Positions 7,601-16,624 of a DNA stretch of 63,867 nt are shown piece by piece (the first letter of the stretch is position 1; every line of letters starts with the position of its first letter). The stretch is taken from NCBI GenBank assembly GCA_964494985.1, contig CAZBUB010000009.1, positions 1 to 63,867 on the forward strand, read 5' to 3'. The position numbers and the translations under genes were made by a program. The notes under the pieces were generated by a model that worked only from the letters and a program-made list of their open reading frames with translations, ran no database searches and was not told the DNA's origin. The DNA is from CAZBUB01 sp964494985. Its GTDB lineage: Bacteria > Desulfobacterota > Desulfovibrionia > Desulfovibrionales > Desulfothermaceae.

Positions 7601-10411
7601 CTAGATGCCGGGTACATTCCTCTCCAGCACAGCCAACAACTCCTCCCTCTCCACCGGCTTGGCCAGGTAGTCGTCCATGCCGGCCTCCAGGAACTTCTCC
7701 CGGTCCCCGCTCATGGCATAGGCTGTCAGGGCAATGATCGGAATTCTGGCTTTTTGTGATTGGGAAATTGGAGAATTGGAGAACTGGGAAGTTGGGGATA
7801 ACTGTTTATCTTCTGACATCTGAGCACTGATCTCTGACTCCTGTCCACTGGCCTCTACTTCGCGAATGCGCTGGGTGGCCTCCACCCCATCCATAACAGG
7901 CATCTGCACGTCCATAAGCACACAATCAAAGCTCTCCTGAGCCAGCATAGCCAGGGCCTGTTCCCCGTCTTCAGCCAGGCTGACCTGAGCCCCATATTTG
8001 TGCAGCAGCCTTTGGATATAGAACTGCGTAGTCTGCTCATCGTCCACCAGGAGCACGTGCAGACTGCTTAAGTCCGTGCCCGCTCTGGCTGGAGCCTCCC
8101 GGGCCTTCTGCTGGAGGCCCTCCGGTATCCTGAAAGGCAGGCTGACATAGACAGTTGTGCCTTCGCCCTTCTGGCTCACTATGCATGCATTGCCACCCAT
8201 GAGATTCAAAAGCCGCTTGACCAGGGGCAGCCCCAGACCAGCACCCTCGAACTGCCTGGTGTAGGGGGAATCCGCATCCCCTGCCTGCCGAAAGATCTCA
8301 AACACCATCTCCAGCTTGTCATCTGCAATACCCTGGCCACTGTCTTGCACAATAAACAGCACCCTGCAGGACTTTGGATTGGAGCCGGGAATCTGCGAGA
8401 CCTCCACCTGCACTTCCCCCTGGCTGGTGTACTTGACCGCATTGCCCACCAGGTTGAACAGGATCTGGGTCAGACGGATATGATCCCCGATAAGGACCCC
8501 GGGCACCCCCAAATCCTTATGGATACCCAGGGAGATCCCCTTCTTCGCGCTGGACTGCCTGAAGATATCCTCCACTGACTGCAAGATGTCCCCGAGCTGG
8601 AAATGCTCTTCACTCAGCTCCATCCTGCCTGCCTCGATCCTGGACAGATCCAGGATGTCGCTGAGCAGCCTGTTCAGGCGCTCAGTAGATTTCTTGGCCA
8701 TCTGTAGCCATTCAGCCTGCTCCCCATCCAACTCCGTAGTCTCCAGGAGCTGATGTATGCCCATAACACCATTGAGCGGAGTTCTGATCTCGTGGCTCAT
8801 ATTGGCTAAGAACTCTGACTTGGCCTTGTTGGCAGCCTCTGCCTGCTCCTTGGCCTGAAGCAGCTCCTGCTCAGCCATTTTGCGGTCAGTGATGTCCGAA
8901 AAAGAAATTACCACGGAATGGGGCTTGTTTTCTGCGCTCCTGAAAAGGGGCCGGGTATTGATCTTGACCCAGCTTATCTGTTGCTCTGGGTCCATTATGC
9001 CCATCACTTCATCGCTGCAGGGCTCACCTGTACGCAAGGTATATGTGGAAGGCAACTCATGAAATGCATACTCGCTGCCATCTTCACGGATGAAGCTAGG
9101 CTCGAAAACTTCTGCGCCTTGACCCTTGGCCTGCTCAATGTCCAGCCCCAGCAGCTCTGACGCGGTTTGGTTCCAATGCACGAACCTTCCATGGGCATCT
9201 TTCATGACTATTCCTTCTCCCACAGTATCCACAAGAGTGCGGAAAAGATATTCGCTTTCCTTCAGGGCATCTTCTGCTTGTCTACGCTCAGTGTCATCCT
9301 CCAGGATTTCCAACACAGAAACGCTTCCGTCTTGGTGCACCAACCTGGTTGCACTGCCTCTGAGGATGCGCCCGAAGGCCTGTAGGTAATACACCATTGG
9401 CTGGTCATGATTTTGGCTCAAAATTTGAGGTACTGGACATTCAGAACAAGGAGACTCTTTGCCCAGCTGCTTGTAGCAGACCTTGCCCACAAGATCTCCG
9501 AAGGCCCTCTTAGCTGCAAGATTCATGAACTCAATTCGATAATCAGGGTTATCCACAAATACATACTGATTCATGCTGTCAAAGATCTGGAACATGTAGT
9601 CCCGTTCTTGTTTTAGCTGAGCCTCAAACTTCTTGGTTTCTGTAACATCTCTTAAGTGCTCTACTATCCTGAACACATCGCCATTTTCGTCAAACACAGG
9701 CGAACAGCGGCAATCCAGGTAAATCCCTAGCTCGGGAACATATTTCTCCAGTTGAACAGATGCTCTGCTTTGCTTAGCTTGTTGACTGGCACAAGGGGAA
9801 CACGGCTCCTCCCGCCCCATAAGTTGGTAACATTTCTTGTCTTGGACTTCTTCCGGCTTTAAACCCAAAAGATTGTATCCTGCCTGATTGTAGCGCTCTA
9901 TGCTCAAATCAGGATACTGAATAGCAAGGATATCAGGAGTGCCGTTGATAATGGTCTCCAAGAGCTGCTTCTGGTAGCGAAGCTCTTCTTCTACCTGCTT
10001 TCGCTCGGTAATATCCGTGCTGAAGCCATAGTAGTACTGGACATTGCCCTCCCGGTCCCGCACCACCTGCATGTTCCTGGAGACCCAGAACTGGGAGCCA
10101 TCCTTGCGCAGCATGCGGCACTCATGGTTCAACACCTGGTCCTGCTGCAGCAAAAGCCGCTCCAGCTCCTCCCGGTCCCTGGGGTCCGCATACATCTGCC
10201 TGGCAATATCCGTGACCGAGCCTATCAGCTCTTCCGGGCTGTCATAGCCGTACATCCGGGCCTGGGCAATGTTTGCGGCCAGGTATCTGCCTTCAGGGGT
10301 AGATTTGAAGACACCCACAGGTGCATGCATCAGCATCTGGGAGCATTCCTGGGGAGGGATCCACAATTCTGGCTTGCTGCCGTCCTCCGAAGTATGGATA
10401 CTCTGGGACAT
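7601..10411 (-). CDS. Hybrid sensor histidine kinase with four PAS domains and a receiver
   Basis: 936-residue soluble signalling kinase with no membrane segment. Order: PAS1 ~22-140, PAS2 ~145-260, PAS3 ~275-380, PAS4 ~385-510, HisKA with the phospho-His in SHEIRTPLNG (~541), HATPase with N box and GQGI/GAGLGL (~640-760), then a receiver from ~785 with Asp ~834 in LMDVQMPVMDG. PAS2 and PAS3 each contain a CxxC-like motif (EEPCSPC, ESPCSEC) that could hold metal or sense redox. The receiver carries a ~34-residue low-complexity insert after the Asp (about 855-888) rich in Ser, Gln and Pro, coded by repeat-like DNA at 7748-7849. Output and signal are unknown. Confidence 0.9.
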   Translation of the reverse strand: MSQSIHTSEDGSKPELWIPPQECSQMLMHAPVGVFKSTPEGRYLAANIAQARMYGYDSPEELIGSVTDIARQMYADPRDREELERLLLQQDQVLNHECRMLRKDGSQFWVSRNMQVVRDREGNVQYYYGFSTDITERKQVEEELRYQKQLLETIINGTPDILAIQYPDLSIERYNQAGYNLLGLKPEEVQDKKCYQLMGREEPCSPCASQQAKQSRASVQLEKYVPELGIYLDCRCSPVFDENGDVFRIVEHLRDVTETKKFEAQLKQERDYMFQIFDSMNQYVFVDNPDYRIEFMNLAAKRAFGDLVGKVCYKQLGKESPCSECPVPQILSQNHDQPMVYYLQAFGRILRGSATRLVHQDGSVSVLEILEDDTERRQAEDALKESEYLFRTLVDTVGEGIVMKDAHGRFVHWNQTASELLGLDIEQAKGQGAEVFEPSFIREDGSEYAFHELPSTYTLRTGEPCSDEVMGIMDPEQQISWVKINTRPLFRSAENKPHSVVISFSDITDRKMAEQELLQAKEQAEAANKAKSEFLANMSHEIRTPLNGVMGIHQLLETTELDGEQAEWLQMAKKSTERLNRLLSDILDLSRIEAGRMELSEEHFQLGDILQSVEDIFRQSSAKKGISLGIHKDLGVPGVLIGDHIRLTQILFNLVGNAVKYTSQGEVQVEVSQIPGSNPKSCRVLFIVQDSGQGIADDKLEMVFEIFRQAGDADSPYTRQFEGAGLGLPLVKRLLNLMGGNACIVSQKGEGTTVYVSLPFRIPEGLQQKAREAPARAGTDLSSLHVLLVDDEQTTQFYIQRLLHKYGAQVSLAEDGEQALAMLAQESFDCVLMDVQMPVMDGVEATQRIREVEASGQESEISAQMSEDKQLSPTSQFSNSPISQSQKARIPIIALTAYAMSGDREKFLEAGMDDYLAKPVEREELLAVLERNVPGI

Positions 10412-10528
10412 AAAGACTCCTTTTGCAAACCTGGCTAAAAAAGATCAAGGCGGGCTGTGAGCAAAGGATCCAAGGAAGGGAAGATCCTAAAAATTGGCCT
10501 GTAGTGTCAAAACTGTGATGCGGATCAG

Positions 10529-10560
10529 AAAAAGGGGGTTACGAGAACTCGTACCCCCCT
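10529..10560 (-). terminator. Intrinsic terminator after tRNA-Pro
   Basis: On the minus strand GGGGGTACGAG pairs with CTCGTAACCCCC around a two-base loop and is followed by TTTTTCT. It starts eight bases past the tRNA 3' end. Confidence 0.85.
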
Positions 10561-10567
10561 AAAAAAA

Positions 10568-10644
10568 TGGTCGGGATGGCAGGATTTGAACCTGCGGCCC
10601 CTTGAACCCCATTCAAGTGCGCTTCCAGACTGCGCCACATCCCG
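10568..10644 (-). tRNA. tRNA-Pro (GGG anticodon)
   Basis: 77-base tRNA with an encoded CCA end. Acceptor stem CGGGATG/CATCCCG, D arm GCGCAGTCTGGAAGCGC, anticodon stem CTTGA/TCAAG with loop ATGGGGT (anticodon GGG, reading CCC/CCU), short variable loop, and T arm GCAGG/CCTGC around TTCAAAT. It has its own promoter and terminator and is therefore monocistronic. Confidence 0.95.
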
Positions 10645-10659
10645 TTTGTAATAAAATAA

Positions 10660-10686
10660 ATTATAACTTTGCCCCAATAATGTCAA
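10660..10686 (-). promoter_or_regulatory. Promoter of tRNA-Pro
   Basis: Perfect TTGACA (10681-10686) and perfect TATAAT (10660-10665) hexamers on the minus strand with a short 15-base spacer. The -10 box ends 16 bases before the tRNA 5' end. It lies just beyond the archease stop codon. Confidence 0.7.
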
Positions 10687-10706
10687 GGTCGCCTGCCCCT
10701 TGCAGC

Positions 10707-11129
10707 TCAGACATCCACCACGCACTGGGCAACCCATAGCCCCTGCCGCTCTGAGACCTGCAGCTCATTAAAGGTGGCACCTTTGACCTCCACCCCTTGC
10801 AGCTCTGGATCCCTGGTGTGATATTCCCCATAGGCCCAGCCCTCCAATTGGAGACCCTGGATCCTGGGCTCAAATCTACAGAAGATAAGGCCTTGAATAT
10901 CTGCCTGGGTCAAGAGGGAGTTCAGCCAAGCCACAAACAAAGACTCCAGATCATAGCCCTCTGCCCGGACAAATATCTCCTGTCTGGGCCTGAGCTCCTC
11001 CACCTTCGGCCTGACCAGGCTGAACATAGCCAAGGCAGACTGGACAAAAGCCTCTTCCAAGCTTTGCCCCCAGCCCCTTATCCCAATATCTGCTCCGTGC
11101 TCAAAGGTTTGGAAACCTGCAGTGCCCAT
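10707..11129 (-). CDS. Archease, RtcB cofactor
   Basis: 140-residue archease of the SHS2 fold, which activates the RNA ligase RtcB by promoting GTP-dependent guanylylation of its His. Seen: FEHGADIGIRGWG at the start (conserved HTADIG-like metal-binding motif) and the long central segment LESLFVAWLNSLL typical of the family. The reading frame extends upstream, but the family starts at the Met at 11129, so the longer version is rejected. Its partner rtcB lies about 12 kb away on the other strand, in the feoA operon. It is divergent from the U32 gene. Confidence 0.85.
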   Translation of the reverse strand: MGTAGFQTFEHGADIGIRGWGQSLEEAFVQSALAMFSLVRPKVEELRPRQEIFVRAEGYDLESLFVAWLNSLLTQADIQGLIFCRFEPRIQGLQLEGWAYGEYHTRDPELQGVEVKGATFNELQVSERQGLWVAQCVVDV

Positions 11130-11187
11130 TTTGACATCCCCCTGCTTTGCATATAATTTCCAGGAAATCACAATAAAAAATTTCGCC

Positions 11188-13161
11188 ATGCCAGACAACA
11201 AACCAGAGATCCTAGCCCCTGCAGGAGGTAAAAACGCTTTCTTGGCAGCCCTGGACGCAGGTGCGGACAGTATATATTGTGGTCTTAAGCATTTCTCAGC
11301 CAGAATGCAGGCCGAGAACTTCAGCCTGCAGGAGCTCTCCTGCCTCAGCCAAATGGCCAGGGAAAGGGGCTGCAGGGTATACGTAGCCTTGAACAGCCTG
11401 ATCAAGCCCAATGAGCTAGACCAGGCAGCAGAGCTGTTGCAATGCCTCCAGAGCCAAGTCCAGCCCCAGGGCCTTATCCTGCAAGACCTGGCCCTGATTC
11501 AACTGGCAAAACAGGCAGGCCTGCGAGCAGAAATGCACCTCTCCACCCTGGCCGCCTGCTCCTCTCCCAAGGCCCTGCCTTTATTAGCTTCCAGGCTCAA
11601 CCTGCAGAGGGTGGTTTTGCCCAGGGAGCTCAGTCTGGAGGAAATCCAGCTGGCTAGCAGATTCTGCCCGGAAGGACTGGAACTGGAAGTCTTTGTACAT
11701 GGGGCGCTTTGCTACGCGGTATCCGGACGCTGTTACTGGAGCAGTTATTTGGGTGGCAAAAGCGGCCTGCGCGGCAGATGCGTGCAGCCTTGCAGAAGAC
11801 TCTACAGCACGGACAAAGCACAGCAGGGCCGATTTTTCTCCTGCCAGGACCTCAGCCTGGATGTCCTGGCCAAAACCCTGCTGCAGATCCCTGCAGTCAA
11901 GGCCTGGAAAATTGAAGGCCGCAAAAAGGGAGCCCATTATGTCTATCATACAGTGAAGGCCTACAGACTCCTCAGGGATCACCCCCAGGATTCCCACGCC
12001 AAAAAGGCAGCCCTGGAGCTTTTACAAGAGTGCCTGGGTCGCAAGGGCAGTCACTATTATTTCCTGCCCCAAAGCCCGCACCCCCCTTTTGGTCAGGAGC
12101 AAGAAAACTGCTCAGGGCTCTTTGTGGGCCAAACCAGCAGGAAAAGCAAGATCAGCTCCAGCAGTCTGCGTCCCAGAAAGGACCTTTTGCCAGGAGATCT
12201 GCTGCGCATTGGAGTCCAGGATAAGCCAGGACACAATATGTTCAGGCTGACCAGCTTCCAGCCCCAGGGTCGTAAGCTGACACTTCCCCAAAGCTGGCGG
12301 GACATCCCGGCCAGGACTCCAGTTTTTTTGGTGGACCGCCAGGAACTGGAGCTCAAGCAGCGTCTGCAGCAGTTAGGCAAGCAGTTGAGGCTTTTTACAT
12401 CCCAAAAGCCGGATGTGCCTGCAGCCAAAGCCAAGCTGCCCTGTGCTTATTTGGGCAAGGACAAACCCAGGCTCATGCAAGTACTGTCCGGCCTGCCCCA
12501 AGGAAAAGTCCAGGGACTTATGGGCTTATGGCTGAACCATGGTCTTTTCTCCAGGCTGCAACCCAGGATCATGTCCAGGGTTTCCCTCTGGCTCCCCCCG
12601 GTTATCTGGCCCCAGGAAGAAGAGGACTGGGGACAGCTAATCCAGCGCACCATCCAGGCCGGGGCCAAAAGCTTCGTGCTCAACTCCCCCTGGCAGAGGG
12701 CACTTTTCCCGGAGCAGGAAAGTCTGCGCCTCTGGGCAGGTCCCTTTTGCAACCTGACCAACCCCTTGGCCCTGGAAACTGTAGAACAGATGGGTTTTTC
12801 CGGAGCCTTTGCCAGCCCGGAGCTGGACAGACAAGCCCTGTTGGAGCTGCCCCAAAACAGCCCGCTGCCCCTGGGCCTGGTGTTGCAGGGACTATGGCCC
12901 TTTTGCATCTCCCGCACCCTGCATCCGGATCTCAAGCCGGGGCACAGACTGCAAAGCCCCAAAGGAGAAATCTCCTGGATCAAAAAATCCGGAAGCAATT
13001 TTTACCATTATCCCAATTGGGAGCTGGACCTAAGCCCATTTCGGCAGGAACTGGAACAGGCTGGCTATGTCCTGCTGGCCCAGCTCAAGGGTAACAGGCC
13101 CCAAAAAATGCCCTGGAAAGACAAGAAATCCAGATTCAACTGGAGTTTGGAGCTGTTTTAG
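11188..13161 (+). CDS. Peptidase U32 family protein, RlhA-like
   Basis: 657 residues from the ATG at 11188 (upstream in-frame codons lack a ribosome-binding site and homology). N-terminal U32 domain: EILAPAGG, YCGLKHFSAR, and GRCYWSSYLGG followed by RGRCVQPCR, whose cysteines are ligands for an iron-sulfur cluster in this family. A long C-terminal region is also present. Overall length matches E. coli RlhA (about 650), which hydroxylates C2501 of 23S rRNA using prephenate-derived chemistry, so an RNA hydroxylation role is the best guess. U32 relatives also modify tRNA or ubiquinone, so the substrate is not fixed. Its 3' end overlaps the converging gene by 26 bases. Confidence 0.8.
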   Translation: MPDNKPEILAPAGGKNAFLAALDAGADSIYCGLKHFSARMQAENFSLQELSCLSQMARERGCRVYVALNSLIKPNELDQAAELLQCLQSQVQPQGLILQDLALIQLAKQAGLRAEMHLSTLAACSSPKALPLLASRLNLQRVVLPRELSLEEIQLASRFCPEGLELEVFVHGALCYAVSGRCYWSSYLGGKSGLRGRCVQPCRRLYSTDKAQQGRFFSCQDLSLDVLAKTLLQIPAVKAWKIEGRKKGAHYVYHTVKAYRLLRDHPQDSHAKKAALELLQECLGRKGSHYYFLPQSPHPPFGQEQENCSGLFVGQTSRKSKISSSSLRPRKDLLPGDLLRIGVQDKPGHNMFRLTSFQPQGRKLTLPQSWRDIPARTPVFLVDRQELELKQRLQQLGKQLRLFTSQKPDVPAAKAKLPCAYLGKDKPRLMQVLSGLPQGKVQGLMGLWLNHGLFSRLQPRIMSRVSLWLPPVIWPQEEEDWGQLIQRTIQAGAKSFVLNSPWQRALFPEQESLRLWAGPFCNLTNPLALETVEQMGFSGAFASPELDRQALLELPQNSPLPLGLVLQGLWPFCISRTLHPDLKPGHRLQSPKGEISWIKKSGSNFYHYPNWELDLSPFRQELEQAGYVLLAQLKGNRPQKMPWKDKKSRFNWSLELF

Positions 13162-14146
13162 CACCTTCTGGCAGTTTAAACAGGAAGCGGTGCACAAATG
13201 TCTTGGAGAGTCTGGGCAGGCAGCGTACCAAAAGGGCTATCAACAGCAGGGAGAATATCAGCCTGGCAAACAGGATTCCGGAAAGATGCCCGCCCAGCAT
13301 GAGCATGAGCAGGGTGTCCTCGATCAGGCTGTGGGTCAGCCCCATCAGGCTCAGGGAGGCAAAGACATCCTTGGGCTGCACCCTGCCGGATTTGGCTTCA
13401 TGGATAATCAACCCTCCCCCATAGGTAAGGCCCATGGTCATGCCCACTATGGTCAAGGGAGCGGCTTCCTTGCCGATACCCAAAAATCTGAGCAAGGGCT
13501 TAAGGAGCCAGACCAAAAGCTCGGTGATACGCAGCCGGTTTAGGATACGCATCAAGGCTATCAAAGCCAGGATAATACAAAATATAAAGCCCAGGTTGCG
13601 CAATTGCTCCAAGGCCCATTGGCCTAATCCGGGTCTGGGATTAATCCCCCCCTGCCAGAATAATGCGCTTTCCTGCTGCAGCCAGCCGGTCAGGGAGTAG
13701 ACGGCATGCAGGATAAAGCCCAGGATCAAGGCTCCGCAAATACGCATCAAGGCCTGAAATATAAACCTGGTGCCTGCCTCCTGGGCGATTTTGACCTCCA
13801 CCGGCAGAGCATGGGCCACTAAAATCAATGTGCAAAGCACAGTGACTTGGGCCACGCTTAAACTGTGCTCAGGAGCCAAGGACAAAAAGACCACTGCCCC
13901 GCCGTAGATGTTGTTCACCAGAGCAGTGGCCCAAACCAGGCCCATTTCCGAGGGCAGACCCACCAAACCCATCAAAGGCTCCAAGGGCAGAGCCAGATAG
14001 GCGATCCAGCCCAGCTCCTGCAGGAGCCTGACCAGGATCAAAATAGGGATCATAATCTTGAACAGAATCAGGCTGACCTGCAGCGCTTCCCGGATAAGCT
14101 TGGAGCAGGTTGCCAGGCAAGACCCAGCCCAACTGACAAGCAACAC
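13136..14146 (-). CDS. Gate-domain (nucleoside-recognition) membrane protein
   Basis: About 336 residues of mostly hydrophobic sequence with eight or so membrane segments. It has two nucleoside-recognition/Gate repeats (one around IMIPILILVRLLQEL with NNIYGGA, the second around KEAAPLTIVGMTMGLTYGGG). Family members include SpmA/SpmB-like and transporter-like proteins of uncertain function. The frame opens at 14176, but GGGAGG just before GTG 14146 favours that start. It follows PBP1A on the same strand, separated by a repeat arm, and its stop overlaps the converging U32 gene. Confidence 0.75.
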   Translation of the reverse strand: MLLVSWAGSCLATCSKLIREALQVSLILFKIMIPILILVRLLQELGWIAYLALPLEPLMGLVGLPSEMGLVWATALVNNIYGGAVVFLSLAPEHSLSVAQVTVLCTLILVAHALPVEVKIAQEAGTRFIFQALMRICGALILGFILHAVYSLTGWLQQESALFWQGGINPRPGLGQWALEQLRNLGFIFCIILALIALMRILNRLRITELLVWLLKPLLRFLGIGKEAAPLTIVGMTMGLTYGGGLIIHEAKSGRVQPKDVFASLSLMGLTHSLIEDTLLMLMLGGHLSGILFARLIFSLLLIALLVRCLPRLSKTFVHRFLFKLPEGAKTAPNSS

Positions 14147-14208
14147 TTCACCTCCCTGGAAACCTGAGCCTGGCACCCAATTGTCACCTTAGGCCAGAGA
14201 ATGCCAGC

Positions 14209-14241
14209 CGTAATCGCAGTCGTGGTCGTTATAGTAATCGA
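14209..14241. repeat. Single arm of the NCG/ANN hairpin repeat family
   Basis: CGTAATCGCAGTCGTGGTCG and continuing triplets match one arm of the two-armed repeats at 24594, 56858 and 61235. No complementary partner is found nearby. It lies between the PBP1A stop and the next gene. Confidence 0.6.
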
Positions 14242-14259
14242 CCCTGATGCCTTCTTCCG

Positions 14260-16623
14260 CTAAAACAGGCTCTTCAGCACATCCCCTTCTTTGTCCCTAT
14301 CTTCTCCTTCCTGATGGGCCCTTTGTCTGGTGTCTCTCTTGCCAGGAGAGATTCTGGTCGGCTGGGTGCCTGCTTTGAAGGGCAAGAGAAAGCTCTTTTC
14401 AGTCCTGGGACCGGCTAGCAGTCCGTTTTCGGCATCCACCCTGGCCATGACTATGCCCGGAGGGCGCTGAAAATCCTGTACAGAATAGCTGTCCTCCACA
14501 GCTTGTCTGTAATCCAGCCAGACAGGGGTCGCAGCCCTGGAGCCTGTTTCATACTTGCCCATGGGCTTGGGATCGTCAAACCCTACATATACCCCTGTCA
14601 GCAAATAGGGGGTATAGCCCATGAACCAGGCATCTTTCTGCTCGTCCGTAGTCCCTGTTTTGCCCGCCACCGGCCTGCCTAGGGCCTTGGCCCTCCAGCC
14701 GGTGCCATCCTGGACCACCTGCTGCAGGAGGTTGGTAATGATGTAAGCGGTTTGAGGGCTGATGGCCTCCTGGACCTGTTTTTCAGACTTATAAAGCTCC
14801 TCCCCCCAAGAATCCCTGACCTGCAATACCAGCCTAGGCTCAACCAGACTCCCTCCCCTGGCCAGGGCCCCGTAGGCCCTGCACAGCTCCAACAAGCTGG
14901 AGGAGGCAGTACCCAGGCTGACAGAAAGATCCCTGGGATACTCTGTACCCCTAAGCCCCATCTGCCTTGCCCTTTGGATCACACTCTCAATACCCAGTTC
15001 CCTGGCCACCCTGATGGTCACCAGGTTCCTGGACTTGACCAGGGCTGTGCGCAGCAAAGTAGAGCCAAAGCTCATGCGCTCATAGTTTTCCGGCTTCCAA
15101 GCGCTGTCCGAGGCTCCAGAGGCATATACCACAGGGGCGTCCATCAATACTGAAGCCGGAGTAAAGGCCTTGTCCAGGGCAACAGAGTAGACAATAGGCT
15201 TGAAAGCCGAGCCAGTCTGTCTTTTGGCCTGAAAGGCTCTATTGAATTGAGTCTCTTGAAATCTGTAGCCCCCAACCACGGCCCGGACTTCTCCTGTCTC
15301 AGGATCCATGGAAAACAAGGCTCCCTGCACCCTTGGCTTTTGCTCCAGGGCCAGCTCCAGCTCCTCTTCACCCTCTTCCTGCAAAGAGGCCCAGACCACA
15401 TCTCCGGCCTCCAAAACCTGCCTGGCATCTTGAACATCAGGAACATCCTCAGGGGCCTTGTCAGGATCAGGCTCCCTGCACCAGGACATGCTGGAGACAT
15501 CCATCCAGGCTTCTTCAGAGGCAAAAAGGACCTTTGCCCCCTGCTTGTCCACATCCTGAACCACTACCTGGATCCAATCCCCAGCCCGTAAACTGCGCAA
15601 AGTCTCTTGACCTTGCTCTTGCAGGAACAAGGAGTATTCTTCCTGCTCCAGCTCTTGAATCGGACCCCGCCAGCCCCTGCGCTTCGTGGAAGCCTCCAGG
15701 CCCTGCTGCAGGGCCTGGCTGGCAGCCCTCTGGTGCTTTAGGTCCACTGCGGTATGCACCTTGAGCCCCCCGGTATAGGTTTCCTCCTCTCCAAATCTTT
15801 CAAGAAGCCAGCGCCGGACCTCCTCCAGGTAATAAGCCCCGGTCCGCCAGGAAGGATCCAGCATAGGCTGATAATTGAGCTCCTGTTCCAGGGCTTCTTG
15901 ATGCTGTTCAGAGCTGATCCAACCCTTGTCCAGCATCCGATCCAAAACATACCTTTGCCGAGACTTGGCCCGTTGGGGATGCTTATAGGGATTGTATGCA
16001 GAAGGCGCCTTGGGCAGGCCTGCCAATAAAGCTGCCTCTGCCAGATTCAGCTTCGAGGTATGTTTGCCAAAGTAAGTCCTGGCCGCTGCCTCGACTCCGT
16101 AGGCCCCATGCCCCATATAGATCTCATTCATGTATATGGTCAGGATCTCGTCCTTGTGCAGGTTGTTCTCCAATCTGTAGGCCAAAATGGCCTCTTTCAG
16201 CTTCCTGACATAGCTGCGCTCCGGGGTTAAAAGCAAAGATTTGATCACCTGCTGAGTTATGGTGCTCCCCCCCTGAACTATAGACCCGGCTTGAATATTG
16301 CGCACAAAGGCTCGCACAATACTAAAGAAGTCCACCCCAGCGTGCTCATAAAAAGAGCTATCCTCAGCCGCCAGAAAGGCAAGGGGCACGCTGGGGGCCA
16401 TCTCGTGCAGGGAGACCAGAAACCGGTTCTCCCTGCTCAAATGACCTAGCACCTGCCCATCCCTGGCATATACAGTGCTGGTCAAGGCTGGACTGTAATC
16501 AGTAATCTTCTGCATCCTGGGCAGATCCCTGGCTGCCCAGTAATAGATGCCTGCTGCGGATATCGTGCCCAGCACTACCACAAGCAGGGTGAAAAGCAAA
16601 AGGTATTTGATCAGTCTCTTCAT
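14260..16623 (-). CDS. Penicillin-binding protein 1A
   Basis: 787-residue bifunctional peptidoglycan synthase. One N-terminal membrane anchor (residues ~7-30). Glycosyltransferase GT51 domain with EDSSFYEHAGVD (catalytic Glu) and GGSTITQQVIKSLL. Transpeptidase domain with the Ser of GSAFKP (SxxK), SRN and AGKTGTTDEQKDAW (KTG). A beta-rich insertion between the two is normal for class A PBPs. The gene starts one base after the kdsD stop, so cell-wall synthesis is co-transcribed with an LPS-precursor enzyme and carB-purF. Confidence 0.92.
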   Translation of the reverse strand: MKRLIKYLLLFTLLVVVLGTISAAGIYYWAARDLPRMQKITDYSPALTSTVYARDGQVLGHLSRENRFLVSLHEMAPSVPLAFLAAEDSSFYEHAGVDFFSIVRAFVRNIQAGSIVQGGSTITQQVIKSLLLTPERSYVRKLKEAILAYRLENNLHKDEILTIYMNEIYMGHGAYGVEAAARTYFGKHTSKLNLAEAALLAGLPKAPSAYNPYKHPQRAKSRQRYVLDRMLDKGWISSEQHQEALEQELNYQPMLDPSWRTGAYYLEEVRRWLLERFGEEETYTGGLKVHTAVDLKHQRAASQALQQGLEASTKRRGWRGPIQELEQEEYSLFLQEQGQETLRSLRAGDWIQVVVQDVDKQGAKVLFASEEAWMDVSSMSWCREPDPDKAPEDVPDVQDARQVLEAGDVVWASLQEEGEEELELALEQKPRVQGALFSMDPETGEVRAVVGGYRFQETQFNRAFQAKRQTGSAFKPIVYSVALDKAFTPASVLMDAPVVYASGASDSAWKPENYERMSFGSTLLRTALVKSRNLVTIRVARELGIESVIQRARQMGLRGTEYPRDLSVSLGTASSSLLELCRAYGALARGGSLVEPRLVLQVRDSWGEELYKSEKQVQEAISPQTAYIITNLLQQVVQDGTGWRAKALGRPVAGKTGTTDEQKDAWFMGYTPYLLTGVYVGFDDPKPMGKYETGSRAATPVWLDYRQAVEDSYSVQDFQRPPGIVMARVDAENGLLAGPRTEKSFLLPFKAGTQPTRISPGKRDTRQRAHQEGEDRDKEGDVLKSLF

Positions 16624-16624
16624 C

